A DNA stretch of 54,990 bases. Source: Lindgomyces ingoldianus (lineage: Eukaryota; Ascomycota; Dothideomycetes; Pleosporales; Lindgomycetaceae). Shown piece after piece: positions 12,180-24,600 of this stretch. The position numbers and the translations under genes were made by a program. The notes under the pieces were generated by a model. The model did no database searches, was not told the DNA's origin, and saw only the letters and a program-made list of their open reading frames with translations. Location: assembly GCF_010093535.1 (NCBI RefSeq), contig NW_022985177.1:1082689-1137678 (forward strand), given 5' to 3'. The stretch's first letter is position 1; every line of letters starts with the position of its first letter.

Positions 12180-13349
12180 TTATCGCTTTCCTTTCTTTAG
12201 GACAAGCCCTTTCCAACTCTTACTATCCCGGATCTTCTTCAATGCTTTAGCACAAACTGGATCCTTCATTAACTCATCGTGGCAGACTTTCTTCTCTGCT
12301 TCGTCCTCATGCTCATGGAACTCGCACCATTCCTTTTCTATCTTTGGTCGCTCGCCTCTAGCTAGTGTCGTAGCCAGCTCAAACAAGAACGCTTGTGGCA
12401 GCTGTGGGCGCAGTGCGATCATTTGCTCGTCGTCCTTTTCCGGGTTCCAGTACACACTATACATATCTAGGAAGTATCTACAGAGCGCAGAATTCGGTGG
12501 TAAACTTTCATACGCTGCGATAACATTGCTGTGATCAGGCATCGACTGCAGAATCTCTTCGTTCGTTTGCCACGCGATTGTGACAGCGCGGCGGAGGCTA
12601 GGGATCTCGTAGCGATTAGCGAAGATGTAGAGCGAGATGAAGCGCCGTTGGAGAAAGCCTTCTAGGCTTCGCCATTTGTAAGACCGGGAGCAGCATGGGC
12701 ATAGAGTTTCTTTCGGGGCCTCTGGTTTCTCGACAGTGGATCGGGTTGGAGGCAACGGGACGCTTTTTTCGCTTTCGCCCTCGCCGGGCACCTTTTCGGC
12801 GCCACTTTCGGATGCGGATGCATCGCCGTTCTGCTGGTCTGAAACGACCGTATCGTCGTTGTCGAGCGTGATGCCCCAGGAAACCGTATCGACATCATCA
12901 TCGCCCTTTTGATCAGGGGTCGATGCGCCATCCGTGTCATGGTTACCATTCACATGGTTACCATTCACGTGGTTACCATTAACAACAACCGGCTCCTCCT
13001 TCCTCCCTTCAATGAGATGGTGCGGTATCTCGCCGGTATACAGCCATATCATGAATGCATCAAAGACATCCGGGTGTGTGTCTTCAAGCTCCAGGCTAGA
13101 ATCTCCATTTTTGTAAGGCGACGTGCCCTGCGCTTGAAAGTAGCGATCGAAGTAGCCCGAGCACCGACGTAGTAGCTCTCGATGACAGCTGAAAGACTCG
13201 GGATGCTCTCCCTTGCCCACCTTGATCGTGAGAATCGCCTGGTCGAAGTTCCTGATTCGTATTAGCGAACAGTCCTGGATGCGGCAGATGGATACCACTT
13301 ACCTGAACGTATGTCCCAGCGTCGAGACACCTTTATTCATGAATGGCAT
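12180..13349 (-). CDS. BTB/POZ domain protein
   Basis: BTB protein, probably a protein-interaction adaptor. Exon 1 (13349-13303, MPFMNKGVSTLGHTF) joins exon 2 (13251-12180) across a 51-bp intron with GTAAGT, a GCTAAT branch-like site and CAG, restoring the BTB entry strand RNFDQAILTIKVG; 372 aa. This start is preferred to the in-frame ATG at 13298, which lies in the intron. BTB core: residues about 16-95, with SCHRELLRRCSGYFDRYF and IWLYTGEI. The usual following helix (LYIFANRYEIPSLRRAV, about 223-239) comes only after an acidic, low-complexity insertion at about 98-222, which contains an NGNHV tandem repeat and a CPCC motif (about 200-203). The C-terminus is Lys-rich (KKGKR). Confidence 0.85.
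12938..12980. repeat. 15-bp coding tandem repeat, about 3 copies
   Basis: Unit CATGGTTACCATTCA, nearly perfect, encoding NGNHV on the minus strand inside the BTB protein linker. A third-copy variant has CGTGG in place of CATGG. Confidence 0.85.
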
Positions 13350-14267
13350 TTTAAGGAGGTAATCGGCTTCCATGGAGAGATTTTCATTTCCCACGGCAGC
13401 TCTCCCTCAGATAATATATTCTCAAAAACTCCAGGAGACCAGTTTCAGCAACTGAGGCTTGGCGTCTGAACCGCCTGGGCGAAATGCTTCCATCATGCTT
13501 GGCAGTCGCTTTTAGAAGCTTAAAAGAGCGCTTGGTGTGACTTTGACACCGACTATGAGAGCGATCTCCCCCGTTGATCTTCGTGGAGCTGTTTCAGAAG
13601 CGGGACTCGGCGGGAGTTGACCGTTTCAATGCGCTTGGCACAAGGGACAATTGCCTCAGGTGTGCGCACCGATCCGGGACTGGTCCGCTGTACACTATGG
13701 CAAGCATCTAGAATTACGTGGTATGTTTCTATTTCAGCTTTGGACGAAACCATTAGAGATCGCGTTACAACAAAGAAAGTTGGGTTGAGGTGATGTGGAT
13801 GCTAATTGGCGTCAGCAGTCTGGAGGTGGGTCTGCCGGCCCGTGCCGGTGCACCTGTTGAACTCCACGACCTCCATAACCTCGACCACGTTAACATGATC
13901 ATTGTCAATTTTCCCTCAAGAATCGTTCGTAACCCCTGATAGAACGCCATTTCCTATTAATGCTGTCACCAAGCTGCATCCGCCCTTTGTAGGTGATCCG
14001 ACACTCCACTGTGGTGTCCTACAGCCTGGAAGGAACGGCAGGGTTTGAAGCCTTCCGAGGATGGAAATCGAGATGCTGGATAGGCTGATTATTTCACTCT
14101 GCAGACACCAAGTCTGATATAGCTCGATATGGCTCAGGTAAACGGAGCTTCACATGGAGGCACTTAGGTGCAGCTGGATGTCTCCGCTTGATCCGGATCC
14201 TCAGGCTGCGAAGGCACAAAGCAGATTCGAATCTTTAAACTTCTGTATTCATTACACTCCGTTGGAT
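13350..14267. other. Intergenic region, possible remnants
   Basis: No intact gene. A minus-strand segment near 13820-13890 reads NVVEVMEVVEFNRCTGTGRQ and 13553-13753 is an open minus frame of 66 codons; neither was recognised and no start or exon structure could be supported. Confidence 0.35.
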
Positions 14268-15281
14268 TTATTCCCAGGGATCAACAATCAGCTTCACACC
14301 GCTCACACCCTTCTGCAACCTGTCAAGGGCATCGCTAACACCATCTAGACCACCTTCGATCTTCTCAATAGGGAGAGGGATGATTTTCCCACCAGAAAGA
14401 CCTTGTGGAAGATACGTAGTAAACGCCCAGGATCGCAGATCATTATCCATAGTGCTTGACCACGATTCAAATACGCGGGTTACGCCCTCTGGCAGGGTCT
14501 CTGGACCAAAAGCAGGTTGGAGGGTGTAAAGCTTTCCTCCGCCTTGTGCAGCAACAACTTCTGCAGTGACCGCAACTGTGTTTGGAAATGAGATGGAGTC
14601 AACAATAAGATCATAAGGTCCTTCAGCCACCAGGGCCTTAACAAGAGCGCCATGCTCTTGCTTGTGATCGACGACGGCTACTGCACCCAGCTTTGAGACA
14701 AAGTCCCAGTGGGGCGGCGAGGACGTAGTAACGACAGTATACCCTGCTTGCTTGACGTATTGCACTGAAAGACTCCCAAAGCTAGACGAGCCACCGTAGA
14801 CCAAAACCTTCTTGTCCTTCGCGGAGACGGGTCCATCGAAACTGGGCTTATCCAATCCAGCGCGTCCGGTGAATAGAGCGACAATCGTAGGCAAATTTCC
14901 AAGCAAGCTAGTTGGAATCGCAACGTCGATACCCTCCGGTACTTTGCTCGTAGTGTCCTCCCCAACTACTGTGTATCTCTGATATGCACCATATTGAGTA
15001 CCGACGGCGCTAAAGTTCTTCGACGCCGCGACTTTGTCCCCAACCCTAAAGCTTGAAACTTGGGATCCAACAGCCTCGACCGTTCCGCCGAAGGAGGAGC
15101 CCAGGATAGCAGGGTATTGGATTGGGAAAATAGCGAGCCTGGCAATTTTAAACTCCACCGGATTGAACGCAATTACTTCGTTCTTGACGAGAAGTTCATG
15201 TGGGCCCGGCTTGCCAATCTCGACTTCTTGGACCTTGATGGGTGTCTTGGCGGCTGTGATGACAGCGGCGAGGTTGGCCAT
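14268..15281 (-). CDS. MDR oxidoreductase, enoyl reductase / quinone reductase-like
   Basis: Zinc-independent medium-chain dehydrogenase/reductase of 337 aa without introns. The GroES-like N-terminal domain (about 1-130) has PGPHELLVKNEVIAFNPVEF and the block LGSSFGGTVEAVGSQVSSF (about 60-78). The Rossmann domain shows VLVYGGSSSFGSLSVQYVKQ (about 159-178) and TVVTTSS for the NADP(H) site, then YDLIVDSISF. The catalytic zinc cysteines of alcohol dehydrogenases are absent. The closest well-known fungal relatives are trans-acting enoyl reductases of polyketide pathways and toxD/quinone oxidoreductase-like proteins. No synthase gene is present here, so a cluster role is not supported. The C-terminus KLIVDPWE is complete. 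Confidence 0.88.
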   Translation of the reverse strand: MANLAAVITAAKTPIKVQEVEIGKPGPHELLVKNEVIAFNPVEFKIARLAIFPIQYPAILGSSFGGTVEAVGSQVSSFRVGDKVAASKNFSAVGTQYGAYQRYTVVGEDTTSKVPEGIDVAIPTSLLGNLPTIVALFTGRAGLDKPSFDGPVSAKDKKVLVYGGSSSFGSLSVQYVKQAGYTVVTTSSPPHWDFVSKLGAVAVVDHKQEHGALVKALVAEGPYDLIVDSISFPNTVAVTAEVVAAQGGGKLYTLQPAFGPETLPEGVTRVFESWSSTMDNDLRSWAFTTYLPQGLSGGKIIPLPIEKIEGGLDGVSDALDRLQKGVSGVKLIVDPWE

Positions 15282-16891
15282 GGCGGTCCTAGTGGGAAAC
15301 GGGTGAACTAGTAGAAACGGGTGAAGTAGATGGATTTGAGAAAGGAATAAGATGTTACAGGTCGTCGGGGGTGGCTCCAGAGACTAGTGAGCGTGGGGCA
15401 GGTTCCGGTATATAATCCACCACTCATCCTTTCGAACCTTCGTACTTTATCTAAACCGAAATACACATCTCGGTGGATTCGGAGTTGTTAGTACGAGCTT
15501 TCGCGCTTTCTTGCACCCGAATTCGGGGCGGATTGCAAATCCCGCAGCGCAAGCTGCAAGATTGGTAAGCAGCAGCGAATCAGAGGAATCACACACAACC
15601 TAGTGTGGCACCAGGATCGCAAATCATGTTAAGTGCATCTCGCGGAAATATCCGAGCGACACATAAGAGTCGTGCACTGAATGGGTGTACAACGAGATGT
15701 ACAACGAGATGTACGACTACCTAACTAGATGTACAAATTCGTTCCACAGGGGTTTAGGACGCCCGCTACCTATGTTAAGTACCAACTGGGGTCTTGGAGA
15801 GTCTTCGCTTATCGCTATAGAGGCAACAAGGACGGTAACTAGAAGAGCGCAAATTCCGTCCTCATGCTGTGACACAAGTACGCTCGGGGCTTGACATCTT
15901 AGATGGTGATAGGATAGCATATTTCTGTGTTGGACGAGAGTGAGGTTTTATTGGTTAGGCTAAACTTGCCTGGCCTAATCTTCAACATGAGGACGCCGAC
16001 CTCACAACGCTATCCGAATAGTGGGCATTAGTTCTAAGAATTGACTTCATTCTTCTGGAATTCCCATTAAAACTTTAACAAAGTAGTGCTCAGATAGTAA
16101 ACGCTACATCCCACTTATTAATAGGGCAGCCACATTTGTAGCCTCGTTCGATTAATAGCTTCATGCTTTGCGAACTCTTACGCAACGATAAGTATCATGC
16201 ATCGACATTGGTTCCCTTTATGCTTTCTAATTTAATCGACACGATATGCACAAGAATCCCGGATCCTCGCTTAGTCATTGTTAAGCTGGAGGGCTGCACG
16301 ACGGGCTACCCAATCAACCTCGGGCTTGGGGTCTCATAAATCATCAATCACATAGCTCCTCGGACCCTCAGTCTACAATACACCACTTCTTTCATAACTC
16401 ATACCCCCTGAAAGACTACAGTAATAAAGCCAAAACTTCCTCAGTACCACGCAATTAGCAAGCCGTGCCATACGATCCCTTGGCTTCCAGATCTAGGTTC
16501 CATGTCTTTTCGTTGTTCTTAGAAACCCAGAATTCTTCTTTACCACAGCAGGAACCCTAAGATCGTTGGGATGCATACGTTTCACCTTCGCTACATTTAT
16601 TCTAGCGGGGTTTTCTAGCTACTCTTGATAGTGAACTTTCAGAACAATGGTATGATAGGACGTGATGTCGAAATGTAACGCGAGAGCAGTAGAGGCGGCT
16701 AAACATTAGCATTGTAAGTCAAAATCTCACCCTTTAACTAGGGTATCGAATTTCGGGTCCGTCAATGAATTTGGACAAAATCCATGTTCTCTCACGATCT
16801 ACGTTCGCCCCATTACGCCCTGAAAGCAAACTCAACTACCGACAATACACGCTAAACTAATTCAAATTTACACGGCTTAGAAATTGAAAAG
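15282..16891. other. Long intergenic region
   Basis: About 1.6 kb without a supportable gene. A short direct repeat lies at about 15684-15715 (GATGTACAACGA units, roughly three copies). The first 150 bases hold the promoter of the MDR gene. Short open frames have no recognisable features. Confidence 0.5.
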
Positions 16892-17729
16892 ATGACACCG
16901 TATAAGAAGCCTGTGCTGAAATATTTTGCCATGAAGGTACTGTTGCTTTACAAGATGACGCTGCGTCCTACGCAGGCCTTGTTCGGGGTCGTATTATGCT
17001 GTCTTCTGATGCCTTCACAAGGATCTCCGGTATTACCTAGGTCACCAAACTCAGAAACACTCTTCAAAGGCGAGACGATACAACTCACTGCTGCCGTTCT
17101 CGACGCGATTACGCAGGATGAAATAACAGCGCCGTACTCTCGGCTCTTCTCCTTCGACGATAACCCCCAAATTGCACACGAACAGCGGCAAAGAAAAGCT
17201 TGTAAGACCTTTCCGGGCGATGAAGACTGGCCCTCTAGATTGGCACGGAACGCTTTCAACAAAACTCTGAACGGCGCCCCGATATCCACCGTTCCGATTG
17301 GTGCATCTTGCTACGTGTCCAATTTCGGGCCTAAGGATGACAAGAAGTGTAGCTATGTGACCAGTAACTTCAATCAGCCATCTGTGCAGTAAGTTAGGCT
17401 GCGTTGTATCCGCCTTTCCCCTTCCGGTCCCATGCTAAGATTTGACGTGGTAAGAACGACCCAGCGTTCATCATGTTCCCAATATTCCACGGGGGAACAC
17501 GCATGCCTCAGAATGGCTCCAACATAAAGGGTGAATGCAATATTGGTTGGTTCCCGCATATGCCGTGAATGCCAGTACTATAGCACAAATCCAATCAGCG
17601 CTTCCAACGAGGCGTAGAACTGTACGATTGGGCGATTTTAAGGCCTGTACGGGTGAGATGTTGAATACGTTCGTACAGCAGAGAGGAGGAGAGTGTTACG
17701 ATATCTTACCTCGGCTTTCCTATTGCTAG
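16892..17729 (+). pseudogene. Truncated FAD-linked oxidase (BBE-like), 5' part
   Basis: N-terminal part of a secreted FAD-dependent oxidase. The frame 16892-17392 has a signal peptide (alternative Met at 16934, TQALFGVVLCCLLMPSQGS), then CKTFPGDEDWPS and GAPISTVPIGASCY, the standard entry motifs before the FAD-binding domain. A donor (GTAAGT) follows at 17389 but no acceptor restores the frame. The homologous text resumes as NDPAFIMFPIFHGGTRMP (about 17456-17509), then after a one-base shift as VPAYAVNASTIAQIQSA (about 17546-17600). The FAD-binding PP-loop and the rest are missing and sequence turns into AT-rich repeat soon after 17750. It was probably truncated at the repeat border and is non-functional. 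Confidence 0.75.
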
Positions 17730-18858
17730 GTGCCTTCCGCCGGTAACTAGTCTTCCGTAGGATGGGTAGAAGAGGAGAGGGGGTTTAGAAAGGTACGTTT
17801 TCCTATTGCTTTAACTTACAACAGTGTTTAGAGGGTGTACAGTCTTCTGCACAATCCTTGCGTTGCAAAGAAGGGGTAAGAGTGTAAGAGTAATAAAGAA
17901 GTAAGATAACTAATGTGTTTATACTATTATAAATAGAAAATAGTCTTTACACGCTTCTTGTTTTTACACGCTTCTTGTTAGAAAGGATATTAAGTATATT
18001 GCTATACCTAGGATAGTGTCCTAAAGTGAAGAATAACCACAACCGTCCACTAGTTGTAGGAGGTTAAGACTATATACTTAAGGGTGGTCGCGGTGGTCGC
18101 AACATTCCAAGTGTGGTTGTAGAGCTAAGCCTGCGACCACTGCGACCACTCGCTAAATCCTGCGACTACTCTTCTAATGCCTAGTGTACGCTATACCTGT
18201 CCTAGAGCATCACGTGACGTGACCTCTGCGGGCTGTGCCCTTACTAGCATTAGACTATTCTTCCTCTGTAGGGTTAAAGACCTGCATGTTCCTCTAGCCT
18301 AACTAGCAGTTGTAACATCTCCTCTCCTCTCCCTAGGATTTACCTAAGAGCCTATAGTTCTAACATTCTGCTATGCTACTACTTCTAAGGCATAAATTTA
18401 TTATATACACGCTTTTTTTTTCTTTTACTATTCTTTATTTACTAATAGCTAGAGCAACATAGCTTGTTAGTTACTATTATGTCTATTGCACTACCTATCT
18501 ATATTTATTTAGCTGTAAGATAATAGCTCTATGTAGTTCTTATTATAAAAAAACTGTAAAATGCTTTATTTTTATATCTTTCATATTTTTTTATATCTAA
18601 TATAACTAAAAAGAGTTATAGTGCACCTTTTTTTCTAATGTAAAATAAAATTGTTTTAAAAGTAATAAGTAAATGTTTTTAGTGTCTGTACGCAGGAGCA
18701 GCGTCACGGCCTGGATACAAACTATCGCGCACGAGCAGGATCACGTATCTATGTCACATGATGCTTGTGCGCGAACCTCTGTGCGCGAACATCTAGATAT
18801 TCCCCTTTTCCTCTGTACAGAGGAAAAGACAGAGCAATAGAACTAGAAACATGTTGCC
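17730..18858. other. AT-rich repeat border, no genes
   Basis: Composition falls to AT-rich, with poly-T/poly-A runs at 18400-18700. A hairpin lies at 18084-18149. From about 18682 a GC-richer stretch (CTGTACGCAGGAGCAGCG) resembles the sequence just left of 47777, so it is likely another repeat family running into the assembly gap. Confidence 0.5.
18084..18149. repeat. Strong GC-rich inverted repeat (hairpin)
   Basis: The left arm 18084-18101 is GTGGTCGCGGTGGTCGCA; the right arm 18132-18149 is its inverse complement with one mismatch, across a 30-base loop. Each arm is itself a doubled GTGGTCGC unit. The rest of the neighbourhood is AT-rich. Function unknown. Confidence 0.8.
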
Positions 18859-19753
18859 NNNNNNNNNNNNNNNNNNNNNNNNNNNNNNNNNNNNNNNNNN
18901 NNNNNNNNNNNNNNNNNNNNNNNNNNNNNNNNNNNNNNNNNNNNNNNNNNNNNNNNNNNNNNNNNNNNNNNNNNNNNNNNNNNNNNNNNNNNNNNNNNNN
19001 NNNNNNNNNNNNNNNNNNNNNNNNNNNNNNNNNNNNNNNNNNNNNNNNNNNNNNNNNNNNNNNNNNNNNNNNNNNNNNNNNNNNNNNNNNNNNNNNNNNN
19101 NNNNNNNNNNNNNNNNNNNNNNNNNNNNNNNNNNNNNNNNNNNNNNNNNNNNNNNNNNNNNNNNNNNNNNNNNNNNNNNNNNNNNNNNNNNNNNNNNNNN
19201 NNNNNNNNNNNNNNNNNNNNNNNNNNNNNNNNNNNNNNNNNNNNNNNNNNNNNNNNNNNNNNNNNNNNNNNNNNNNNNNNNNNNNNNNNNNNNNNNNNNN
19301 NNNNNNNNNNNNNNNNNNNNNNNNNNNNNNNNNNNNNNNNNNNNNNNNNNNNNNNNNNNNNNNNNNNNNNNNNNNNNNNNNNNNNNNNNNNNNNNNNNNN
19401 NNNNNNNNNNNNNNNNNNNNNNNNNNNNNNNNNNNNNNNNNNNNNNNNNNNNNNNNNNNNNNNNNNNNNNNNNNNNNNNNNNNNNNNNNNNNNNNNNNNN
19501 NNNNNNNNNNNNNNNNNNNNNNNNNNNNNNNNNNNNNNNNNNNNNNNNNNNNNNNNNNNNNNNNNNNNNNNNNNNNNNNNNNNNNNNNNNNNNNNNNNNN
19601 NNNNNNNNNNNNNNNNNNNNNNNNNNNNNNNNNNNNNNNNNNNNNNNNNNNNNNNNNNNNNNNNNNNNNNNNNNNNNNNNNNNNNNNNNNNNNNNNNNNN
19701 NNNNNNNNNNNNNNNNNNNNNNNNNNNNNNNNNNNNNNNNNNNNNNNNNNNNN
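18859..19753. other. Assembly gap (N run)
   Basis: 895 unknown bases. The right side resumes inside a family C LTR. Open frames crossing it are artefacts. Confidence 0.99.
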
Positions 19754-19848
19754 GGTATTCCCAGGTCTCTGAGTCCCCACGCACTCCCATATGCCTCTGA
19801 GTGGATTCATACCGCATTCGGACCCATTGTCTTGCCTGCGCCGTTACA
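19754..19848 (+). mobile_element. Family C LTR, 3' part
   Basis: The last 95 bases of the short LTR family seen complete at 42680-42996 (CCACGCACTCCCATATGCCT ... CCGTTACA). It is well preserved, and its 5' part lies in the gap. Confidence 0.8.
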
Positions 19849-19989
19849 CTAACTAGATTAAACTAAGGAGCAGAGAAGCTGCTCTGCGAGTTTAAATATA
19901 CATGTGTGCCCTCTGCCAAGGCGCTACTTGTTGCACAAAGGCGCTACTCGTTGCGCAAGCGAGGGAGCTTAAGTCGCAGAGCATGTGAC

Positions 19990-20585
19990 TGTTACGATCT
20001 ACGGTTGGACCAGCGTAACCCCACCAGCAGTGCTCCACAATCTAGCTGAATTGGAGCAGGGCTCGCTTACGGACCAGCCGGAGGACACAGAGGCAGCACG
20101 GCTTCCTAAGATCATGGAAGAATGCTCTGTCTAATAGGAAGGCAGGCCGCGTGTTACTAGGAGTTTAAGGAAGCTTAAGAAGCTCTTTTTAGTAGACTTT
20201 TATAAACTTTGCTAACTCCTCTTAGCATCCTAACACATGTATATAAGTTCCTACATTAAATAACTTTTAGAAGGTATGTTTAACATTTAGTTTATTTTTT
20301 ACATAGACTAAGTAGCATTTAGCTTTCTAAAGAGCTATAATACTATTTATATATCTTACACTATATATACCTCTAACTCTGTCTAATAGGACTGTTTAAC
20401 CCTAGCCTCTCTACTGCTGCACATAGGGCAAACTATAATCTAGTTACTCTCCCTTCCTTTATTAGCCTAATAGCCTGTACGTAGGACTGTACACTCTACT
20501 AGATTAGCCCCTTCTATCTGTCCTACTTTCCCCCCTCTAAGAACATTATAAGACCTAAGTGCTTTCTAAAGTAAAAATTATAACA
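19990..20585 (+). repeat. 5' LTR of the chromovirus
   Basis: 596 bp, TGTTACGATCTACGG to ...TAACA, about equal in length to the 3' LTR. Differences between the two are mostly C/T and G/A, as expected of RIP. Confidence 0.9.
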
Positions 20586-21689
20586 TTAAACACTACTCTC
20601 TTTAAAAAGTATAGCAACCTCTTAACACAACTTAGATTTTAATATAGCCTACGCTGCGCTATTAAAATCTACAGAAGTTCCTACCTAAAGTAAAGCTGTC
20701 TTAGCAGAACAGATTAACTTTATCTAGAACAACATTAAGAAACTTTAGTAAATTAGTAATAAAGTTAGCAACTTATTAAAACTTAAATAAAAAATAGCTA
20801 ACCTTTACTAAAAAACTATAAGCTTATAAAATCTTCTACTTCTAGTTAACTTTTATAAAGTAACTACCTAAGCCTATTAGATATATAAACTATAAGTAAA
20901 ACTAGCTAAAGTTTAAAATATTTTAACTAATAAAGTAAGTATTATAGCTAAAAAGGCTTTAAGACTAGCCTTTTTAAAGCTTTTTAAAAGTTTGTTAAAA
21001 AACCTCTAACTATTCTTTACTAAATGCTACCTCTATATGCAATATAATAAAGAAGCATTTTAGACTAATGCAGAAATAATCTTCTAAATAGGACTACACT
21101 TAGAAGGCCCCTTTACAATCTAGTTCTAACCTTATGCTAACAACTAGATAGACTTTAGAGCTAATAGCGCCCTACTTAATTCTAAAACAAAGAAAGTATT
21201 TAGTAGTGTTAAAAATTTTAAGACAGCTTTATTAGCTATTTATAGGACTTTAAATAAAAAAAAAATTACAGCTAACTAACTAAATAATATAAAGCAGGGC
21301 AGCAGACTAGTCTAGAACTATATAGCATGTTTTAGGGAACAAATAGCTATCTGCAGATAGAACAACTAGAAAGCCTTATACCGCATGTTTTATAACAGAC
21401 TAAATAAAAAAGTAAAAAATAAGTTTATGTATATAAACTAACTAACTACTTTTAAAGACTATATTAAAAAAGCAACAACTTATAATAACTATTACAGAAA
21501 ACATAAAAAAAAAAGAAATTAAAGAAAACCTTCTAAAAGCTAGAATTTATCTCTAGAAAAAAAAAGCTTTTATAATATAATAAAAAGCTAATAAACCTTA
21601 GTTATGTAAAGCATATATAAAGCCCCCTTTCTAAAAAAAGCTAAGTTCTAGAATGTAATAAGCTGCCTTTAATAAAGGAACAATAAAAA

Positions 21690-24600
21690 TAGCTAAAAAA
21701 CAAGGCCTGTCTAAACTATAAAAAAGTAGAACACTTCTACTAAAACTACCTAAACTTCTAAAAAGAGGAAAATAAAAATACTACTATAATAATAAAAGCT
21801 ATTACTACTAAATATAGCCTTATAGATAAGGAAATATAAAAAAGACTAGATAATAGACTTTACTAGTAATATAAAGAAAACTACTTTTTAAATAACTGCT
21901 CTAAAGTGTATTAAAAGGTAGTTATTTAAAACTTTAATAGCCTTAATACAGTGTTGCAGGACCTTGTAATTTTTAAGGGATATAAAGAAGAGACTTAGAT
22001 CTAAGAATACATTATAAATGTTTAGAAAAAAGAAAAACATTTTTCTCTTTAAGACTAAACCCTTAGTACTTTAGCAAGAGAGCTTTTCTAACAGTTTTAG
22101 GGATGCAGGTGCTAGAAGTGTAGGTTACTATACAACTACCTAAGTAATTATATAGTCTTACTTTACTAAATAAACATTAGCAACAACTACTTAATATTTA
22201 ACATTATACAAAGGATAGCTAAAGTTAAATATAATATTATAAATAAAAAAAAGTAATAGTAATTTTTTACTAAAATTAAAGATTAAAAGCTAAAATAGCT
22301 AGGTAAACCTACTAGGTTTAAAGTACTATAACTAGCGCCTAAGAAACCTAAGACACTGCTCCTAAGCCTAGCAATCTCTAGAAAAGCTCTTATAGTATAA
22401 TAAAATTATAGACAATGTGTTCTCTACAAAAGCAGCACCTATAGCACAAGTAAGTGCTAATAGAAAGAGCACTTTATACAGCTAGTACAAATAAAAGAAT
22501 ATCCTTAGTAGACCTAAAAAAGTCCCCTTAACATGTTACATAGACCTAATAATTGTCTATACCTCTAGTACTAGTGTACACAATAATACTGCGTTAAAGA
22601 CTAGGATAACAAACATTAAGTAGGATAGTAGCCTACATAGAAAAAGAACTATAACAGTTGCCTATAGCAAGGAACAGCCTTAGCCTACAAAACTATAAAT
22701 TGTTACACTTATTAAACAGCTCCCCCTTATAAGCAAGAACTATAGATAAAGTGTAATAAATAAAAAAATTATAAGTTCTACTACTTTTAGTAAAAGGCAG
22801 TAAGAAAAGAAAACTACCTAACTTTATATTATCTAGTTAAAGATTATAAATGTAAAGTAGCTAATTACTATAATTAAAAGTATTAAATTTATAAAAAAAA
22901 GAAAAGTAAATTTAATAATAACTTATAAAACATTAACCTCTATCCTTTTTCTAATAAAGAAGTTAAGCATAACATATTAGCAGTAATTATAGTAGGATAA
23001 GGGGCAGGACACAGCCTAACAACCACCTTTACGTACAAAGGGTGGCCTAGACTTGCCCTTATAGACAGCAGATGCACCTTTACTATAATAAATAAGAAAT
23101 AAGTAGACAAACAAAGTATACTATTCTAAATAAAAAAAAACTTATTTAAGGTAACCCTTACTAACACTTTATTAATTAAGTATAGTAGAGAATAAATTAA
23201 CTTAGAGACCTATAAAAAAAACTTTAAGACCTCTAACATAAGTAATTAAAAGTCTATAAACATACTTAAGCTAAGAGGTAAGTATAATGTAATTTTAGGC
23301 TATAACTAGCTTAGAACACATAACCCTGTAATTAATTAGAGAACTATAACTATAAAAACTCCTAACAACCACGCACGCATAACCTAGTTAGCATGCCACA
23401 ACAACAGATGCCTAGTCTATAAATAAGCAAAGCAGGGTAGCAGTTACTACTCTAAGAAAAGAAAGCTTTAAAAATTCTCTTACTAAAAGCTAAAAGCTTA
23501 AGTAATAAAAATAATAAAAAAAAAACTTAAAAAAGTCTTTTATAAAAAAATTAAAGTAAACAAGAATATAGAATAAATTAGTGTTATATAAGTCTAAAAA
23601 AAAGGTTAAATTCTGCCTAAGTATAAAGACTACAAGGACATGTTTAAAACACTAGAAGACCCTAAAGAACTACTACTACACTAGCCTTAGAATTACACTA
23701 TTAACTTAATAAAAGATTACAACCTAAAAACGCATAAGCTTTACCCCTTAACAAAAGTACAGAAAAAGGCCTTATAAAAATACATTAATAAGATGTTAGC
23801 ATAAGGCCACATCTAAGAAAGCTATAGCCTAGTAGCATTAGCAGTAGTTTTTGCAAAAAAGAAAAAAAGAAAAATCTAAGTATATTAAAACTATAAAACC
23901 CTAAATAATAACATAGTCTAAGATTAGTTCCCTCTACTAATTATATAAGACATTATAAACTAACTAAAAGGAACTTAATACTTTATAAAGTTTAACATAC
24001 AAGACAAGTTTAATAAAATAAGAATATAAAAAGAAGATAAGTAACTTATAGTGTTTAAAACTTTATAGAGACTTTATAAGCTACTAGTAATGCTATTTAG
24101 CTTAATAAATACCCTAGCAACTTTCTAGCAAATTATTAATATAGCCCTTAACCTTTACCTAGATGTCTTTACTTTAGTATATTTAAATAACATTCTTATC
24201 TATTTAAGAGATACCCTAGAAGACTATGTACAGAAAGTATAAAAAGTTTTAGAACAGCTTAGAAAGTATAGACTACACCTACAGCTCTCTAAATGCAAGT
24301 TCTATATTACTAAAATAAAATACTTAGAATTTATAATTAATAAAGAAGAAATAAAAATTAACTTAGCTAAAGTATAAAAAGTACTAAAGTAGCTAGAACT
24401 TATAACAGTTAAAAAAGTAAAAGAATTCTTAAGACTATTAAGCTACATTAGACAAATAATTAAAAACTATTTAAAAATTACTATACTATTAATAAACACT
24501 ATAACTAAGAAATAGGTAATAGTAAAGTTTATCTAAACCTTTAAAATAAATAAAGCATTTATAACACTAAAATAAGCTATAATAAATAAACTAGTATTAA

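Noticed and set aside
14268..15281. MDR gene as part of a polyketide cluster
   Set aside because: No synthase, cytochrome P450 or cluster regulator is in the window.
18749..19852. Long open frames across the N run
   Set aside because: They exist only because the unknown bases contain no stops.
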